From NCBI GenBank assembly GCA_002839995.1, contig PGZC01000021.1, positions 1-50,590 of the forward strand: a stretch of 50,590 nt of DNA. The letters run 5' to 3'. Within the stretch, counting starts at the first letter, position 1; the number at the start of each line of letters is the position of its first letter. This document shows positions 28,479 through 37,065 of the stretch, one piece after another. Both the position numbers and the translations under genes were made by a program. The stretch comes from Gammaproteobacteria bacterium HGW-Gammaproteobacteria-4. Its GTDB lineage: Bacteria; Pseudomonadota; Gammaproteobacteria; Xanthomonadales; Xanthomonadaceae. The notes beneath the pieces were generated by a model that did no database searches, was not told the origin of the DNA, and saw nothing but the letters and a program-made list of their open reading frames with translations.

Positions 28479-28493
28479 GCAACTCTTGTGCCA
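28479..28493 (-). promoter_or_regulatory. sigma-54 (RpoN) promoter of the flg operon
   Basis: On the minus strand the sequence reads TGGCAC-AAGAG-TTGC, an exact match to the -24/-12 consensus with the required GG-N10-GC spacing. Transcription would start about 12 bases further on, leaving a short leader before flgB. It implies activation by a bacterial enhancer-binding protein such as FleQ, which is not encoded in the window. Confidence 0.9.
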
Positions 28494-28624
28494 CGCGTGC
28501 AGAACGCCCCCGCGACGCCTAAAACCCGCGTTGCAGCAAGGTTTTCGGTTGATGGCGGCAATTATTTGCCGGCGGTAACGGCAAGGAAGCCGCGTGCCCC
28601 GGCGTCAGAGAACCGTCGCCGGAT

Positions 28625-29545
28625 TCAATCGGGCGCCGGCAACAGATCCAGTATCGCCTTCGCCAGAATATCGGGATTGAATTTCGCGACGAAACGGTCG
28701 GCGCCAACGCTGGCCACGGTTTCGGCGTTGAAGCCGCCGCTGAGCGACGAATGCAACAGCACGCGCAGGCGCGCCAATGCCGGGTCTTCGCGGATGGCAC
28801 GGGTCAGCGCATAGCCGTCGAGCCGCGGCATTTCGATGTCCGAAATCACCAGGCTGGGCAAGCCCTCGCCGTCGCCCCCGGCGACGCTGCGCAGAATTTC
28901 CAGCGCCTGCGCGCCATCCTGCGCCAGGGTATAGGGCAGACCGAGGCGTTTGGCGATTTCTTCCATGTTGCGCCGCGCGACCGATGAATCGTCGACGATG
29001 AGCAACCCCCTGCGCCCATGCCCTGCCTGGCTCGCGGCACCGTGCAATGTCGGCGACAACGCCAGCGTCACGCCACTCACGTCGGACAGGATCTGCTCGA
29101 CATCGACGATCATCACCAGCGCCCCGTCAACCCGCGTCGTGGCGTTGATGCGCGGCCCGACCATGCCCTCGCGCGGCGGCTCGACGGTCGCCACGTCCAC
29201 GTGCACGATGCGATCGACCGCACCGACGATGAACGCCTGTATGCTGCGACTGAACTCGGTCACCACCATATGCGCCTGCGCGCTGCCGGCAAGCGCGGGC
29301 AGGCCAAGCGCCAGCGCCAGATCGATGGCCGGGATCGTCTTGCCGCGGTAGTCCACCGAGCCGGCCACATGGGCGTTCTGACCCAGCAACGGCGTGATAG
29401 GCGGGCAACGCAGCACCTCGCGCACCTTGAATACGTTCAGGGCACACCGCGCGCCGCCGTCCTGCACGGAGAAAAGCAGCATCGCCATGCGATTGTGGCC
29501 GGCGAGACGAATCTGCCGCTCAACTCCTTCCAGCACATTGTCCAT
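28625..29545 (-). CDS. cheV: chemotaxis coupling protein CheV (CheW-REC)
   Basis: Cytoplasmic adaptor linking chemoreceptors to CheA. The 306-residue product is a CheW-like domain (about 18-165, with FKVREVLRCPPITPL and VDYRGKTIPAIDL) fused to a response-regulator receiver (about 180-306). The receiver has acidic Asp185/Asp186, phospho-acceptor Asp236 in ISDIEMPRLDG, and Lys288, so phosphorylation should be possible. It sits immediately upstream of the flg operon but has its own sigma-28 promoter. No other che genes are in the window. Confidence 0.93.
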   Translation of the reverse strand: MDNVLEGVERQIRLAGHNRMAMLLFSVQDGGARCALNVFKVREVLRCPPITPLLGQNAHVAGSVDYRGKTIPAIDLALALGLPALAGSAQAHMVVTEFSRSIQAFIVGAVDRIVHVDVATVEPPREGMVGPRINATTRVDGALVMIVDVEQILSDVSGVTLALSPTLHGAASQAGHGRRGLLIVDDSSVARRNMEEIAKRLGLPYTLAQDGAQALEILRSVAGGDGEGLPSLVISDIEMPRLDGYALTRAIREDPALARLRVLLHSSLSGGFNAETVASVGADRFVAKFNPDILAKAILDLLPAPD

Positions 29546-29579
29546 CTTGGTCGTCGCCCATCGTCTGCACCTTCCCGCA

Positions 29580-29606
29580 CTATCGGCCGAAGCCGCAATA
29601 ACTTTA
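29580..29606 (-). promoter_or_regulatory. sigma-28 (FliA) promoter of cheV
   Basis: On the minus strand TAAA is followed after exactly 15 bases by GCCGATAG, one base from the gammaproteobacterial flagellar consensus TAAA-N15-GCCGATAA. It lies about 35-60 bases upstream of the cheV start, so cheV is predicted to be a late flagellar gene. Confidence 0.85.
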
Positions 29607-29622
29607 CGTCGCCTCGCACGAG

Positions 29623-29695
29623 CGGTCGCCCACAGGGTGGGCTCCTACAGGGTTGCCTCATCGCATTTTGTAGGAGCCCACCCTGTGGGCGACCG
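29623..29695. repeat. long palindromic repeat (REP/BIME-like), 27-bp arms
   Basis: Perfect 27-bp inverted arms (29623-29649 and 29669-29695) surround a 19-base loop; each arm contains the core CACAGGGTGGGCTCCTAC. The same core occurs once more at 42649-42680, after imuB. It lies between the divergent cheV and chemoreceptor genes, downstream of neither, so it is not a terminator in the simple sense. Confidence 0.85.
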
Positions 29696-29875
29696 AGCGA
29701 AGCGAAGGCGGGACTGGCGAAGCCAGTGTCGCGAAGCGACCGACCGAGCGAAGCGAAGGCGGGACTGGCGAAGCCAGTGTCGCGAAGCGCGTCGGGGCGA
29801 AGCCCCGCGTAACCGCGAAGCGGTCGAGGGCGTAGCTCGCGCAGCGAGCGCTGTCGCGAAGCGACCGATCAAGCG
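29691..29875. repeat. 51-bp tandem duplication inside an array of GNA-loop mini-hairpins
   Basis: Two near-identical 51-base units start at 29691 and 29742. The whole block consists of consecutive small palindromes with GAA or GCA triloops closed by C-G pairs: ACTGGC-GAA-GCCAGT twice, GTCGC-GAA-GCGAC, CGGGGC-GAA-GCCCCG, ACCGC-GAA-GCGGT, GCTCGC-GCA-GCGAGC and another GTCGC-GAA-GCGAC. It fills most of the 471-base gap between cheV and the chemoreceptor gene, which otherwise holds only the two promoters. Confidence 0.85.
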
Positions 29876-29917
29876 AGCAAGGCGCCGGGACTCGGGATGT
29901 GGCCTGATGCGGAACAA

Positions 29918-29932
29918 TGGCATGTATATTGC
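29918..29932 (+). promoter_or_regulatory. sigma-54 promoter of the chemoreceptor-flgA operon
   Basis: TGGCAT-GTATA-TTGC matches the sigma-54 consensus except for T in place of C at the sixth base, with correct GG-N10-GC spacing. It lies 85 bases before the chemoreceptor ATG. Its presence places flgA in the same regulatory class as the flgB operon. Confidence 0.7.
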
Positions 29933-30016
29933 TTGTTACTTACCAACAATCCGCACCAACAATCACGATTCGCGACTTGTGGCACGAGTCTCCACCAGGT
30001 ACCACACGAGGTTGAC

Positions 30017-31336
30017 ATGGGTATTTTGCTTGACCGGCACGTTCACCAAATGGCGACGGCGGCAGCAGCCGGCGACTGGCAGCGGCTGGCATCGTTGCAG
30101 GCGCAGCATCCCGCTGCCGCGCGCGCGCTGGCGCCATTGCTGGCTAGCGGTGCGAGGCAACGCAGCCGCCAGGATTCCGGCGCCATCGATCAATTGCGTG
30201 CCCTCGAAGAACAAGGCAATGCGCTGGATGCCTGTTTCGCGCTGGGGCGAACGATCGACGACATGGATCGGTTCGCGAAAGAGGCAAAAGCGGGCGCCGA
30301 CAATTTGACGGTGGCCGCGCTTCCGGTTACGAACGCGTTGAACACATTCGGCAACGCCGTCGCTGTGGCGATCCAGGGCATCGATCACGGCGAGTCGCAA
30401 ACCGGCGACCTCGGCGCGCAGCTGCGGCTCATGCGCAGCGCGCTGGCGGCGATGACCCAGGCGCATGAGCAGTTCATCCAGTTTTTCGAACAGATTCGCG
30501 AGCAAACTGCCGCCGTTCAGGAAATCGCCCATCAGATCAACCTGGTGGCGTTGAACGCGGCGATCGAAGCCGCACGCGCGGGCGAGGCCGGGCGCAGCTT
30601 TGCCGTCGTTGCCGACGAAGTAAAGCAATTGGCGGAGAAGACGACACTGACCACCGGTGAGATCGAAACCATCACCCAGACCATGGGCGAGTTCGCAGCC
30701 CGACTGGACAACGGCGTGAAGGGCGCAATCAAGCGCCTCGATCGCGCCGAACAGGGCACGCAAAGCATCCAGTCGGCAATCGCGCAGTCGCGCGAGCAAA
30801 TCAACGATCTGACGGCACAAAGCGAGGCCGCCAGTTCCGGCTTGCAGCACGTACACACCGCGCAAAAGGGGCTCGTCACGACACTTGCGGAGCTGTCCCG
30901 CGGCAACACCGTTGCGCGTCGACACGCGGAAACGATTGCACGCGGCTGTCTGCTGGCGCACCGTATCGCCGCCAGTCGCCTTGGCGAACCCGGCGCTGGC
31001 AGCGAGCACGCCCTGCGCGCCTTGATCGAAACCGCACGCAGCATGCGCCGCGCCATCGAGCTGGCGGCAACCCGCCCCGGTTGCGAGGACCTGCGCTGGC
31101 TCGACGCCGAAGCGCCCGGCCAGCAGATGCTGGCGTGGGTCGCAAGCTTGGGCAACGCATCGGTCGGCAGCGGCCTGGATGCGGCAACCCGGAGTTTTGT
31201 GCAACTGTGCCGCGATCTGGTCGCCCAGATCGCAAACGGCAAGCCCGGCGACGCCAAATTGCGGTTGTCCGAACTGGACGGCATGCTGGAACGCTTGACC
31301 CATTCCGGCCATGCGGAATCCGGGATCGCCGCATGA
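30017..31336 (+). CDS. soluble methyl-accepting chemotaxis-type receptor
   Basis: Cytoplasmic chemoreceptor of 439 residues with no signal peptide or transmembrane segment. The highly conserved signalling hairpin is at about 165-210 ([20 protein letters not shown] and [14 protein letters not shown]), and coiled-coil-like helices flank it. The first 100 residues and the C-terminal 140 residues (rich in Arg, His and Ala) match no sensory domain that I recognise. Its stop overlaps the flgA start by four bases, an unusual arrangement that ties a receptor to P-ring assembly. The start follows an ACGAGG site. Confidence 0.85.
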   Translation: MGILLDRHVHQMATAAAAGDWQRLASLQAQHPAAARALAPLLASGARQRSRQDSGAIDQLRALEEQGNALDACFALGRTIDDMDRFAKEAKAGADNLTVAALPVTNALNTFGNAVAVAIQGIDHGESQTGDLGAQLRLMRSALAAMTQAHEQFIQFFEQIREQTAAVQEIAHQINLVALNAAIEAARAGEAGRSFAVVADEVKQLAEKTTLTTGEIETITQTMGEFAARLDNGVKGAIKRLDRAEQGTQSIQSAIAQSREQINDLTAQSEAASSGLQHVHTAQKGLVTTLAELSRGNTVARRHAETIARGCLLAHRIAASRLGEPGAGSEHALRALIETARSMRRAIELAATRPGCEDLRWLDAEAPGQQMLAWVASLGNASVGSGLDAATRSFVQLCRDLVAQIANGKPGDAKLRLSELDGMLERLTHSGHAESGIAA

Positions 31337-32022
31337 TGCGAATCGCGCTCGTATTGGCGGCATCGGCATTTGCACCGCTCGCGTCGGCAGCCGATGCGGT
31401 GCAGTCGCTCGACAGCATCCGTGTCGCGGCAGAATACGCCGCGCGCGACGCGTTCGCGTCGCTGGGCGAGGATCTGCGCATCGGCGATATCCAGATCGAC
31501 TCCCGCCTGCGCGTGGCGGCCTGCGCAGCGCCGTTGCAGGCCCGGCTCGACGGCCCGGCAGCGGCACGCAGCATCGTCGCAGTCAGTTGCCCGCAGCCGG
31601 TGGCATGGACGCTGCGCATTCCGGTTCACGCGCAAGTGTGGCGCGCAGTAGCGGTGAACAAACGCGCGATCCGGCGCGGCGCCATCCTCGCACCCGACCA
31701 AATCGACATGGAAATACGTGAAGTGCTCAGCCTGTCGCGCGGTTATTTCGGCGAGCGCGAACAGGTCGTCGGCCAGCAGGCATCGCGAAATCTGAAAGCC
31801 GATCAAATCGTGCATCCGGGCATGATCGAAGCGCCGCGTCTGATAAAACGTGGCGACCCGGTCGTGATTACTGCCGATGGCGGGCGGATCGCGGTACGGA
31901 CCCAGGGCATTGCGCTCCAGGACGGAACCGAAGGGGACTCCGTGCAGGTGCGCAACCCACGTTCAGGCCGGGTCATTACCGGTGAAGTGACCGCGCGCGG
32001 CACCGTTTCAGTGCTTCCTTGA
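31333..32022 (+). CDS. flgA: flagellar P-ring assembly chaperone FlgA
   Basis: Periplasmic chaperone for FlgI. The 229-residue product has a signal peptide ([15 protein letters not shown]) and a C-terminal SAF domain with the pattern [19 protein letters not shown] and then [20 protein letters not shown]. The ATG at 31333 overlaps the receptor stop (ATGA); a second ATG follows one codon later. Expression therefore depends on the sigma-54 promoter at 29918. Confidence 0.92.
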   Translation: MMRIALVLAASAFAPLASAADAVQSLDSIRVAAEYAARDAFASLGEDLRIGDIQIDSRLRVAACAAPLQARLDGPAAARSIVAVSCPQPVAWTLRIPVHAQVWRAVAVNKRAIRRGAILAPDQIDMEIREVLSLSRGYFGEREQVVGQQASRNLKADQIVHPGMIEAPRLIKRGDPVVITADGGRIAVRTQGIALQDGTEGDSVQVRNPRSGRVITGEVTARGTVSVLP

Positions 32023-32044
32023 GCCCGCACCCGTAAACTATCGC

Positions 32045-32071
32045 TAAAGTTTTTCCCGTTGCCGCCGAAAC
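32045..32071 (+). promoter_or_regulatory. sigma-28 (FliA) promoter of flgM
   Basis: TAAA is followed after exactly 15 bases by GCCGAAAC, matching TAAA-N15-GCCGATAA at six of eight positions in the -10 part. It begins 23 bases after the flgA stop and 68 bases before the flgM start. This gives the usual autoregulatory loop in which FliA drives its own anti-sigma factor. Confidence 0.75.
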
Positions 32072-32112
32072 AGGGGCAAGCCGCATTCGGGGCTGACCGT
32101 GAGGAACCGATC

Positions 32113-32418
32113 ATGAGCAACAATATCAGTGGTTTGGGTGGCGCCAACGCACCGCCGTTGGACACGCGCACGGCGCCAAAACAAGCCGAAGCGGATGCGG
32201 CGGCGCCAGTGCGTCGCGAAAGCGACCGCGTCAACCTCACCGAGTCGGCACGTTCGATCCAGCAATCCGAGCAGGCGCAGTCCTCGGCACCGGCGGTCAA
32301 TGCCGAGCGGGTCGCGGCCATCCGCCAGGATCTGGCAGCGGGGCGTCTGAGCATTTCGCCCGAGCGGATCGCCGACGGCTTGCTGGCCCTGGAGCGGCAA
32401 CTGGCCGGACCGGCCTGA
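32113..32418 (+). CDS. flgM: anti-sigma-28 factor FlgM
   Basis: Small regulator of 101 residues that binds FliA until it is exported through the completed hook. The C-terminal FliA-binding region is recognisable as VNAERVAAIRQDLAAGRLSI followed by SPERIADGLLALE. The N-terminal half is polar and probably disordered, as in known FlgM proteins. The start is preceded by GAGGAA. flgN follows about 100 bases downstream, the standard flgA-flgM-flgN order. Confidence 0.92.
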   Translation: MSNNISGLGGANAPPLDTRTAPKQAEADAAAPVRRESDRVNLTESARSIQQSEQAQSSAPAVNAERVAAIRQDLAAGRLSISPERIADGLLALERQLAGPA

Positions 32419-32522
32419 TCATGGAATTACCGGCCACGTTCCCGCGTAGTACGCGCTCGCCCGAGAGCCGCGCTGCCATCGCCCGAGCACCGTGAATCCG
32501 ACCAGCCACAAGGGCGCCGACC

Positions 32523-33008
32523 ATGCCGTCGATTACGAAACACAACACTGCCGCACTGGCTGAAGTGGCGCTCGCCATCGCCACCCAGGCTGATCGGCTT
32601 GAAGTGGTGTTGCAACTTGAGCGCGAGGCGCTGGTCGCCAATGACGAGCGAACGCTGGATACCGTGGCCCGCGACAAGGACCTGATCGTGCGCACGCTGG
32701 AAACCCAGGAGCGTGAGCGGCTGCATCTCGCGCGTTCGCTCGATATTTCGCCAGGGCCGGCACCGATGCGCGCCGCATTGGCGGAACACCATCCGGCGCG
32801 CGATGCGTGGGCGCGTTGCGTGGGTGTGCTCGAGCGTTGCCAGGCAATCAACTCCGCAAACGGCAGGATCGTCGAAACCAAGCTGCAGAATGTTCGCACT
32901 GCGCTGGATCTGTTGTCGGGACGAGACATGGCGGCCAGCACATCGACCTACGGCCCAAGCGGCCGGACAGCCCGTGCGCACAGCCCCCTGACCATCGCCC
33001 GGGCCTGA
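32523..33008 (+). CDS. flgN: flagellar secretion chaperone FlgN
   Basis: Cytoplasmic chaperone for FlgK and FlgL. The 161-residue product is almost wholly helical in character, with heptad-like LQLEREALVANDERTLDTVA (about 31-50), and a Ser/Thr/Gly-rich tail after residue 140. Sequence identity in this family is low, so the call leans on length, helical pattern and position after flgM. The ATG at 32523 follows AAGGG. Confidence 0.85.
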   Translation: MPSITKHNTAALAEVALAIATQADRLEVVLQLEREALVANDERTLDTVARDKDLIVRTLETQERERLHLARSLDISPGPAPMRAALAEHHPARDAWARCVGVLERCQAINSANGRIVETKLQNVRTALDLLSGRDMAASTSTYGPSGRTARAHSPLTIARA

Positions 33009-33037
33009 TCGGCAGGCGCATCGCCTCGGGCCCGGCC

Positions 33038-33727
33038 GTGATCACCGACTCCCTGCAGATCCGTGCACTGATCAATCGCCTGATCCGGGACAAGGTTCCG
33101 ATCACGATCATGTTGCCTGAACGCGAGGGGTTCTTCAGCAGCCTGCTGCTGGACAGCGACCGCGAAGGCGGCACCATGCTGGCCGATGAATTGTTCCCGC
33201 CGCGCGGCCATGCGGCAGTGGAACCGGGCATGGAAATACGCGTCCTGGGCAACATCGACGGCATCGAAGTCCGTTTCAAAAGCCGCGTGATCACGATCAA
33301 CGCGGATCAGCCAGGCGCCAGTTACAGTCTGGTCACGCCGGTTGCCATGGATTACAAACAGCGGCGCAACGCATTTCGTGTCCCGGTGTCGCCCGCTCTG
33401 GCCATTCCGGTGCTGCTGAGCGGCGATGGAATCAACGCCAAAGGCACGTTGGCCGACATTTCGCACAACGGACTGCGCGTTGCCATGCGCAACCCGGGCT
33501 CACTGCCCATGGGGACCGAGTTGCACTGCGACATTGCATTACCCGATGAACACATCAGCGCCAAGGCAGAAGCCCGGCACAGCGCACCCGACCGCCGTGG
33601 CCTTGGCGTGGTGTACGTTGGTTTTCGTTTTCTTGAACTGAGCAATGAACACCAGCGGACGATAAACCGTTTCACTGCCAACCTGCAGCGCGACCAGCTG
33701 CGCGCCCGTCGCATGTTTCACTCCTGA
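33038..33727 (+). CDS. ycgR: flagellar brake protein YcgR (PilZ domain, c-di-GMP receptor)
   Basis: Cyclic-di-GMP-responsive regulator of motor function. The 229-residue product has an N-terminal YcgR domain (about 1-105) and a PilZ domain with both binding motifs intact: RRNAFR (Arg110, Arg114) and DISHNG (140-145). Ligand binding is therefore expected. The GTG at 33038 is the best start; the region before it overlaps flgN in another frame. It ends eight bases before the next gene, which also carries a c-di-GMP-related domain. Confidence 0.88.
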   Translation: MITDSLQIRALINRLIRDKVPITIMLPEREGFFSSLLLDSDREGGTMLADELFPPRGHAAVEPGMEIRVLGNIDGIEVRFKSRVITINADQPGASYSLVTPVAMDYKQRRNAFRVPVSPALAIPVLLSGDGINAKGTLADISHNGLRVAMRNPGSLPMGTELHCDIALPDEHISAKAEARHSAPDRRGLGVVYVGFRFLELSNEHQRTINRFTANLQRDQLRARRMFHS

Positions 33728-33734
33728 GGTTGTC

Positions 33735-35000
33735 ATGCCCGACTCCATGAACACGATGCTCCATACCGACCTGCCCTCCATGGTGGCCCGCCAGGCGATC
33801 CTCGATCGTGACCAGAAACTTTTTGGCTACGAGTTGCTGTTCCGTGCCTCGCTGGCAGACCGCCACGCCAACATCACCGATGGCGATGCGGCGACCGCGC
33901 GCGTGTTGATGCAGTCATTGGTCGATATCGGGATCGAACGACTGGTTGGCGACTCGCTCGCATTGATCAACATGACACGCCGTCTGTTGCTGGAACACGA
34001 ACTGCTGCCGATCTCGGGCAAGCGCATCGGCCTTGAGGTGCTGGAAAACGAAGTGGTGGATGAGCCGCTGCTTGCGGCATTGCGCGAATTGTCGCGCCGT
34101 GGCTACCTGATCGTGCTCGACGATTTCGTCCTGCGCGAACAAACGCCGGAAATCGATGCGTTGCTCGAACTCGCCGACATCATCAAGATCGAAATACCCG
34201 ATCGCGCCGACAGCGAACTCGCCGAACAGATCGCGCGACTGCGCCGCTTTCGCGCCCGTCTTGTCGCGGAGAAGGTGGAGACGCACGACGACTTTCAACG
34301 TTGCCTGGCACTGGGTTTCGACCTGTTTCAGGGCTACTTCTTCTTCCGCCCGGAAATTGTCGGCGAAGGCAACGTATCGGAAACCGGCCTGAGCGTGATG
34401 CGCCTGCTGGCTGCGCTTGAGGACGCCAACAACGGGCCAAAGGAGCTGGAATCGATCATCACTTCCGATGCCGTGCTCAGCTATCGTCTGCTGCGGCTGG
34501 TCAACTCCGCCTACTTTGGCCTGAGCAGTTCGGTCAGCTCGTTGCGCCATGCGATCGTGTATCTGGGCATCGGCAATATCCGCAATTGGGTGCGGGTACT
34601 CGCGCTCGCACGCCTGGACAACCGCCCACCTGAGCTATTGAAGGCGGCACTGGTTCGCGCACGCATGTGCGAACAGCTCATTACCGGCGGAAAGCCCAGC
34701 ACCAAGGGCGAGCAGGCATTCATGGTCGGATTGTTTTCGATGCTCGATGCACTGCTCAACGCGCCGATGGACGAACTGTTGGGCAACCTCAATCTACCCG
34801 CCGAGGTAGGTCAGGCCATCCGCGACGGCAGCGGCCCGTTCGGCAAGTTGCTGGAGCAGGTGCAAGCCTGCGAGCGCGCGCAGTGGGAAATTCTCGAGTC
34901 GTGGGACGTCAGCCCGGTGCTGCTCGCCTATACCTATCTGAGTGCGGTGGAATGGGCCGATCAGATGTTCGGCTTTGGTACCGCGCCAACCGGAAGCTGA
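33735..35000 (+). CDS. EAL-like/HDOD domain signalling protein (CdgJ/YuxH type)
   Basis: Predicted signalling protein of 421 residues. An EAL-like domain (about 15-215) keeps an ExLxR motif (ELLFR), LDDF and AEKVET, but the usual DDFG has Val for Gly and AEGVE has Lys for Gly, so hydrolysis of c-di-GMP is doubtful. The C-terminal HDOD domain (about 220-410) contains SYRLLRLVNSAYFGLSSSVS and VYLGIGNIRNWV. Proteins of this architecture control motility in Vibrio and Pseudomonas. Its position directly behind ycgR supports a motility role. Confidence 0.86.
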   Translation: MPDSMNTMLHTDLPSMVARQAILDRDQKLFGYELLFRASLADRHANITDGDAATARVLMQSLVDIGIERLVGDSLALINMTRRLLLEHELLPISGKRIGLEVLENEVVDEPLLAALRELSRRGYLIVLDDFVLREQTPEIDALLELADIIKIEIPDRADSELAEQIARLRRFRARLVAEKVETHDDFQRCLALGFDLFQGYFFFRPEIVGEGNVSETGLSVMRLLAALEDANNGPKELESIITSDAVLSYRLLRLVNSAYFGLSSSVSSLRHAIVYLGIGNIRNWVRVLALARLDNRPPELLKAALVRARMCEQLITGGKPSTKGEQAFMVGLFSMLDALLNAPMDELLGNLNLPAEVGQAIRDGSGPFGKLLEQVQACERAQWEILESWDVSPVLLAYTYLSAVEWADQMFGFGTAPTGS

Positions 35001-35064
35001 TGCGCAGACATGACGTGGACACCTGTGCCCGGGCTAGCCTGCATTTCATGCATCTATCCGTGAC

Positions 35065-35127
35065 GTAGGTCGCCACGACGCCACAAAGGCTGTCGGCTCC
35101 GCCCCTGCGGGGCTTGAGCCGACCTAC
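35065..35127. repeat. REP-like palindrome
   Basis: Ends are GTAGGTCG and CGACCTAC. Inside is a stem GTCGGCTC / GAGCCGAC with a GC-rich loop (CGCCCCTGCGGGGCT). It lies in the 202-base gap after the EAL/HDOD gene. Related GTCGGCTC...GAGCCGACCTAC units occur at 40412-40522 and 45596-45684. Confidence 0.75.
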
Positions 35128-35202
35128 GATACTGCGAAGGAGCCGGAGTGCGGATATCGGGCAGCAGGCTACAATGTGCCCTGAACCTGCCGAGACTCCC
35201 CC

Positions 35203-36207
35203 ATGAGCACCTCCTGCCGCAGCCTCACCCTTGCCGCCCGCCCCGACGGCGTGCCGCGCGACGAGGATTTCACGTTGCTCACCAGCACCCTGCCCGAACT
35301 CGATGAAGGCCAGTTCCGGGTCGCGGTGCGCTACCTGTCGATCGACCCGGCGATGCGAGTGTGGATGAGCGAGCAAAAAAGCTATTGGCCGCCGGTGTCG
35401 TTGGGCGATGTGATGCGTGCCGCCGGAATCGGCGAAGTCGTTGAATCGCGGCATCCCAGGTTCCCGGTCGGCGCCTGGGTCAGCGGCATGACCGGCGTAC
35501 GCGAGCAGATGATCAGCGATGGCAAGGGCCTGCGTCGTTTCGATGCCAGCGCCCTGCCGCATCCGGCGTGGGCGCTGAGCGTATTCGGCGCGACCGGCCT
35601 CACTGCCTGGTTCGGGTTGACCGACATCGGTCAACCCAAGGCCGGCGATACGGTGGTGATCTCCGCCGCATCCGGCGCGGTCGGCTCGGCCGCGGTGCAG
35701 ATCGCCAAAAACCTGGGCTGCAAGGTGATTGGTATCGCCGGTGGCCCGGAGAAATGCGTCTATGTGCGCAACGAACTGGGCGCCGATGCCGCCATCGACT
35801 ACAAGAACGAGCACGTCGGCAAGGCGCTGGATCAGCACTGCCCTGGTGGTATCGACATCTATTTCGACAATGTCGGCGGCGAGATTCTGGACGCCGCGCT
35901 CAGCCGCCTGCGCATGCATGCGCGCGTCGTGCTGTGCGGCGGCATTTCGCAATACAACGCCACCGGCAAGGTGCGCGGCCCGGCCAATTATCTGGCCCTG
36001 ATTTCGGCGCGTGCGCGGATGCAGGGTTTTGTCGTGCTCGATTATCTCGATCGTGCCGACGAAGCCCTGGCAGTGATGGCGCCCTGGGCCGCCGCCGGCA
36101 AGCTCGGTAGCCGGATCGACGTGCTCGACGGTCTGGAAAATTTCGCCGAAGCGTTGCGTCGGGTCTATTCCGGCGCCAACTTCGGCAAACAGGTATTGAA
36201 GGTCTGA
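35203..36207 (+). CDS. NADP-dependent oxidoreductase, CurA/prostaglandin-reductase type (MDR family)
   Basis: Zinc-independent medium-chain reductase of 334 residues. The GroES-like half keeps YLSIDPAMRVWM, characteristic of the CurA/leukotriene B4 dehydrogenase branch. The Rossmann half has VVISAASGAVGSAAVQIAK (about 149-167), and GGISQYN follows later. Family members reduce carbon-carbon double bonds of alpha,beta-unsaturated ketones using NADPH. Substrate unknown. It ends three bases before the MoxR gene, so the two may share a transcript. Confidence 0.88.
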   Translation: MSTSCRSLTLAARPDGVPRDEDFTLLTSTLPELDEGQFRVAVRYLSIDPAMRVWMSEQKSYWPPVSLGDVMRAAGIGEVVESRHPRFPVGAWVSGMTGVREQMISDGKGLRRFDASALPHPAWALSVFGATGLTAWFGLTDIGQPKAGDTVVISAASGAVGSAAVQIAKNLGCKVIGIAGGPEKCVYVRNELGADAAIDYKNEHVGKALDQHCPGGIDIYFDNVGGEILDAALSRLRMHARVVLCGGISQYNATGKVRGPANYLALISARARMQGFVVLDYLDRADEALAVMAPWAAAGKLGSRIDVLDGLENFAEALRRVYSGANFGKQVLKV

Positions 36208-36210
36208 CCC

Positions 36211-37059
36211 ATGCGCTTTGACGGCACTGCCCACTACGTCGCCAGCGACGAGCTCAAACTCGCGGTCAACGCTGCGATCACCCTGCAACGGCCGCTGCTG
36301 ATCAAGGGCGAACCGGGCACCGGCAAGACGCTGCTCGCCGAGGAAATGGCCGGCGCATTGGCGGCGCCGCTGTTCACCTGGCACGTCAAATCCACCACCA
36401 AGGCGCATCAGGGCCTGTACGAATACGACGCGGTCAGCCGCCTGCGCGATTCGCAGTTGGGCGATGAACGGGTACACGACGTGCGCCATTACATCCGCCC
36501 CGGCGCATTGTGGCAGGCGTTCGTCAGCGAACAGCGCGCGGTGCTGCTGATCGATGAAATCGACAAGGCCGATATCGAGTTTCCCAACGACCTGCTGCGC
36601 GAGCTCGACCGCATGGAGTTCTCGGTCGATGAAACCGGCGAAACGATCCGCGCCCGGAACCGGCCGATCATCGTCATCACCTCGAACAACGAGAAGGAAC
36701 TGCCCGACGCATTCCTGCGCCGCTGCTTCTTCCACTACATCAACTTCCCCGACCGCGCCACGCTGGAGCGGATCATTGCCGTGCACTACCCCGGCCTGAC
36801 CGGCGCGCTGGTCGGCAATGCGCTGGAAATGTTCCTGCAATTGCGCGAGGTTCCAGGCCTGAAGAAGCGGCCCTCGACCTCGGAACTGATCGACTGGCTG
36901 AAACTGTTGCTGGCCGACGATCTGGCGGCACAGGCGCTGCACGAGCGCGACCCGGCCAAGGCGATCCCGCCGCTGTACGGGGCATTGGTGAAGAACGAGC
37001 AGGATGTGCAATTGCTGGAACGCCTGGCGTTCATGCACCGCCGTCAAGCGCAGCGCTGA
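36211..37059 (+). CDS. MoxR-family AAA+ ATPase
   Basis: Chaperone-like ATPase of 282 residues, usually paired with a VWA-domain protein in metal-centre insertion or protein activation. Walker A is GEPGTGKT (33-40), Walker B is VLLIDEIDKAD (about 110-120), and sensor-like SNNEKELPDAFLRRCFF follows. The VWA partner gene lies six bases downstream but is damaged, so the pair may no longer work together. Confidence 0.92.
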   Translation: MRFDGTAHYVASDELKLAVNAAITLQRPLLIKGEPGTGKTLLAEEMAGALAAPLFTWHVKSTTKAHQGLYEYDAVSRLRDSQLGDERVHDVRHYIRPGALWQAFVSEQRAVLLIDEIDKADIEFPNDLLRELDRMEFSVDETGETIRARNRPIIVITSNNEKELPDAFLRRCFFHYINFPDRATLERIIAVHYPGLTGALVGNALEMFLQLREVPGLKKRPSTSELIDWLKLLLADDLAAQALHERDPAKAIPPLYGALVKNEQDVQLLERLAFMHRRQAQR

Positions 37060-37065
37060 ACCGCA

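Noticed and set aside
29691-29790. possible CRISPR array in the 51-base direct repeats
   Set aside because: Only two units, directly adjacent without spacers, and no cas genes nearby.
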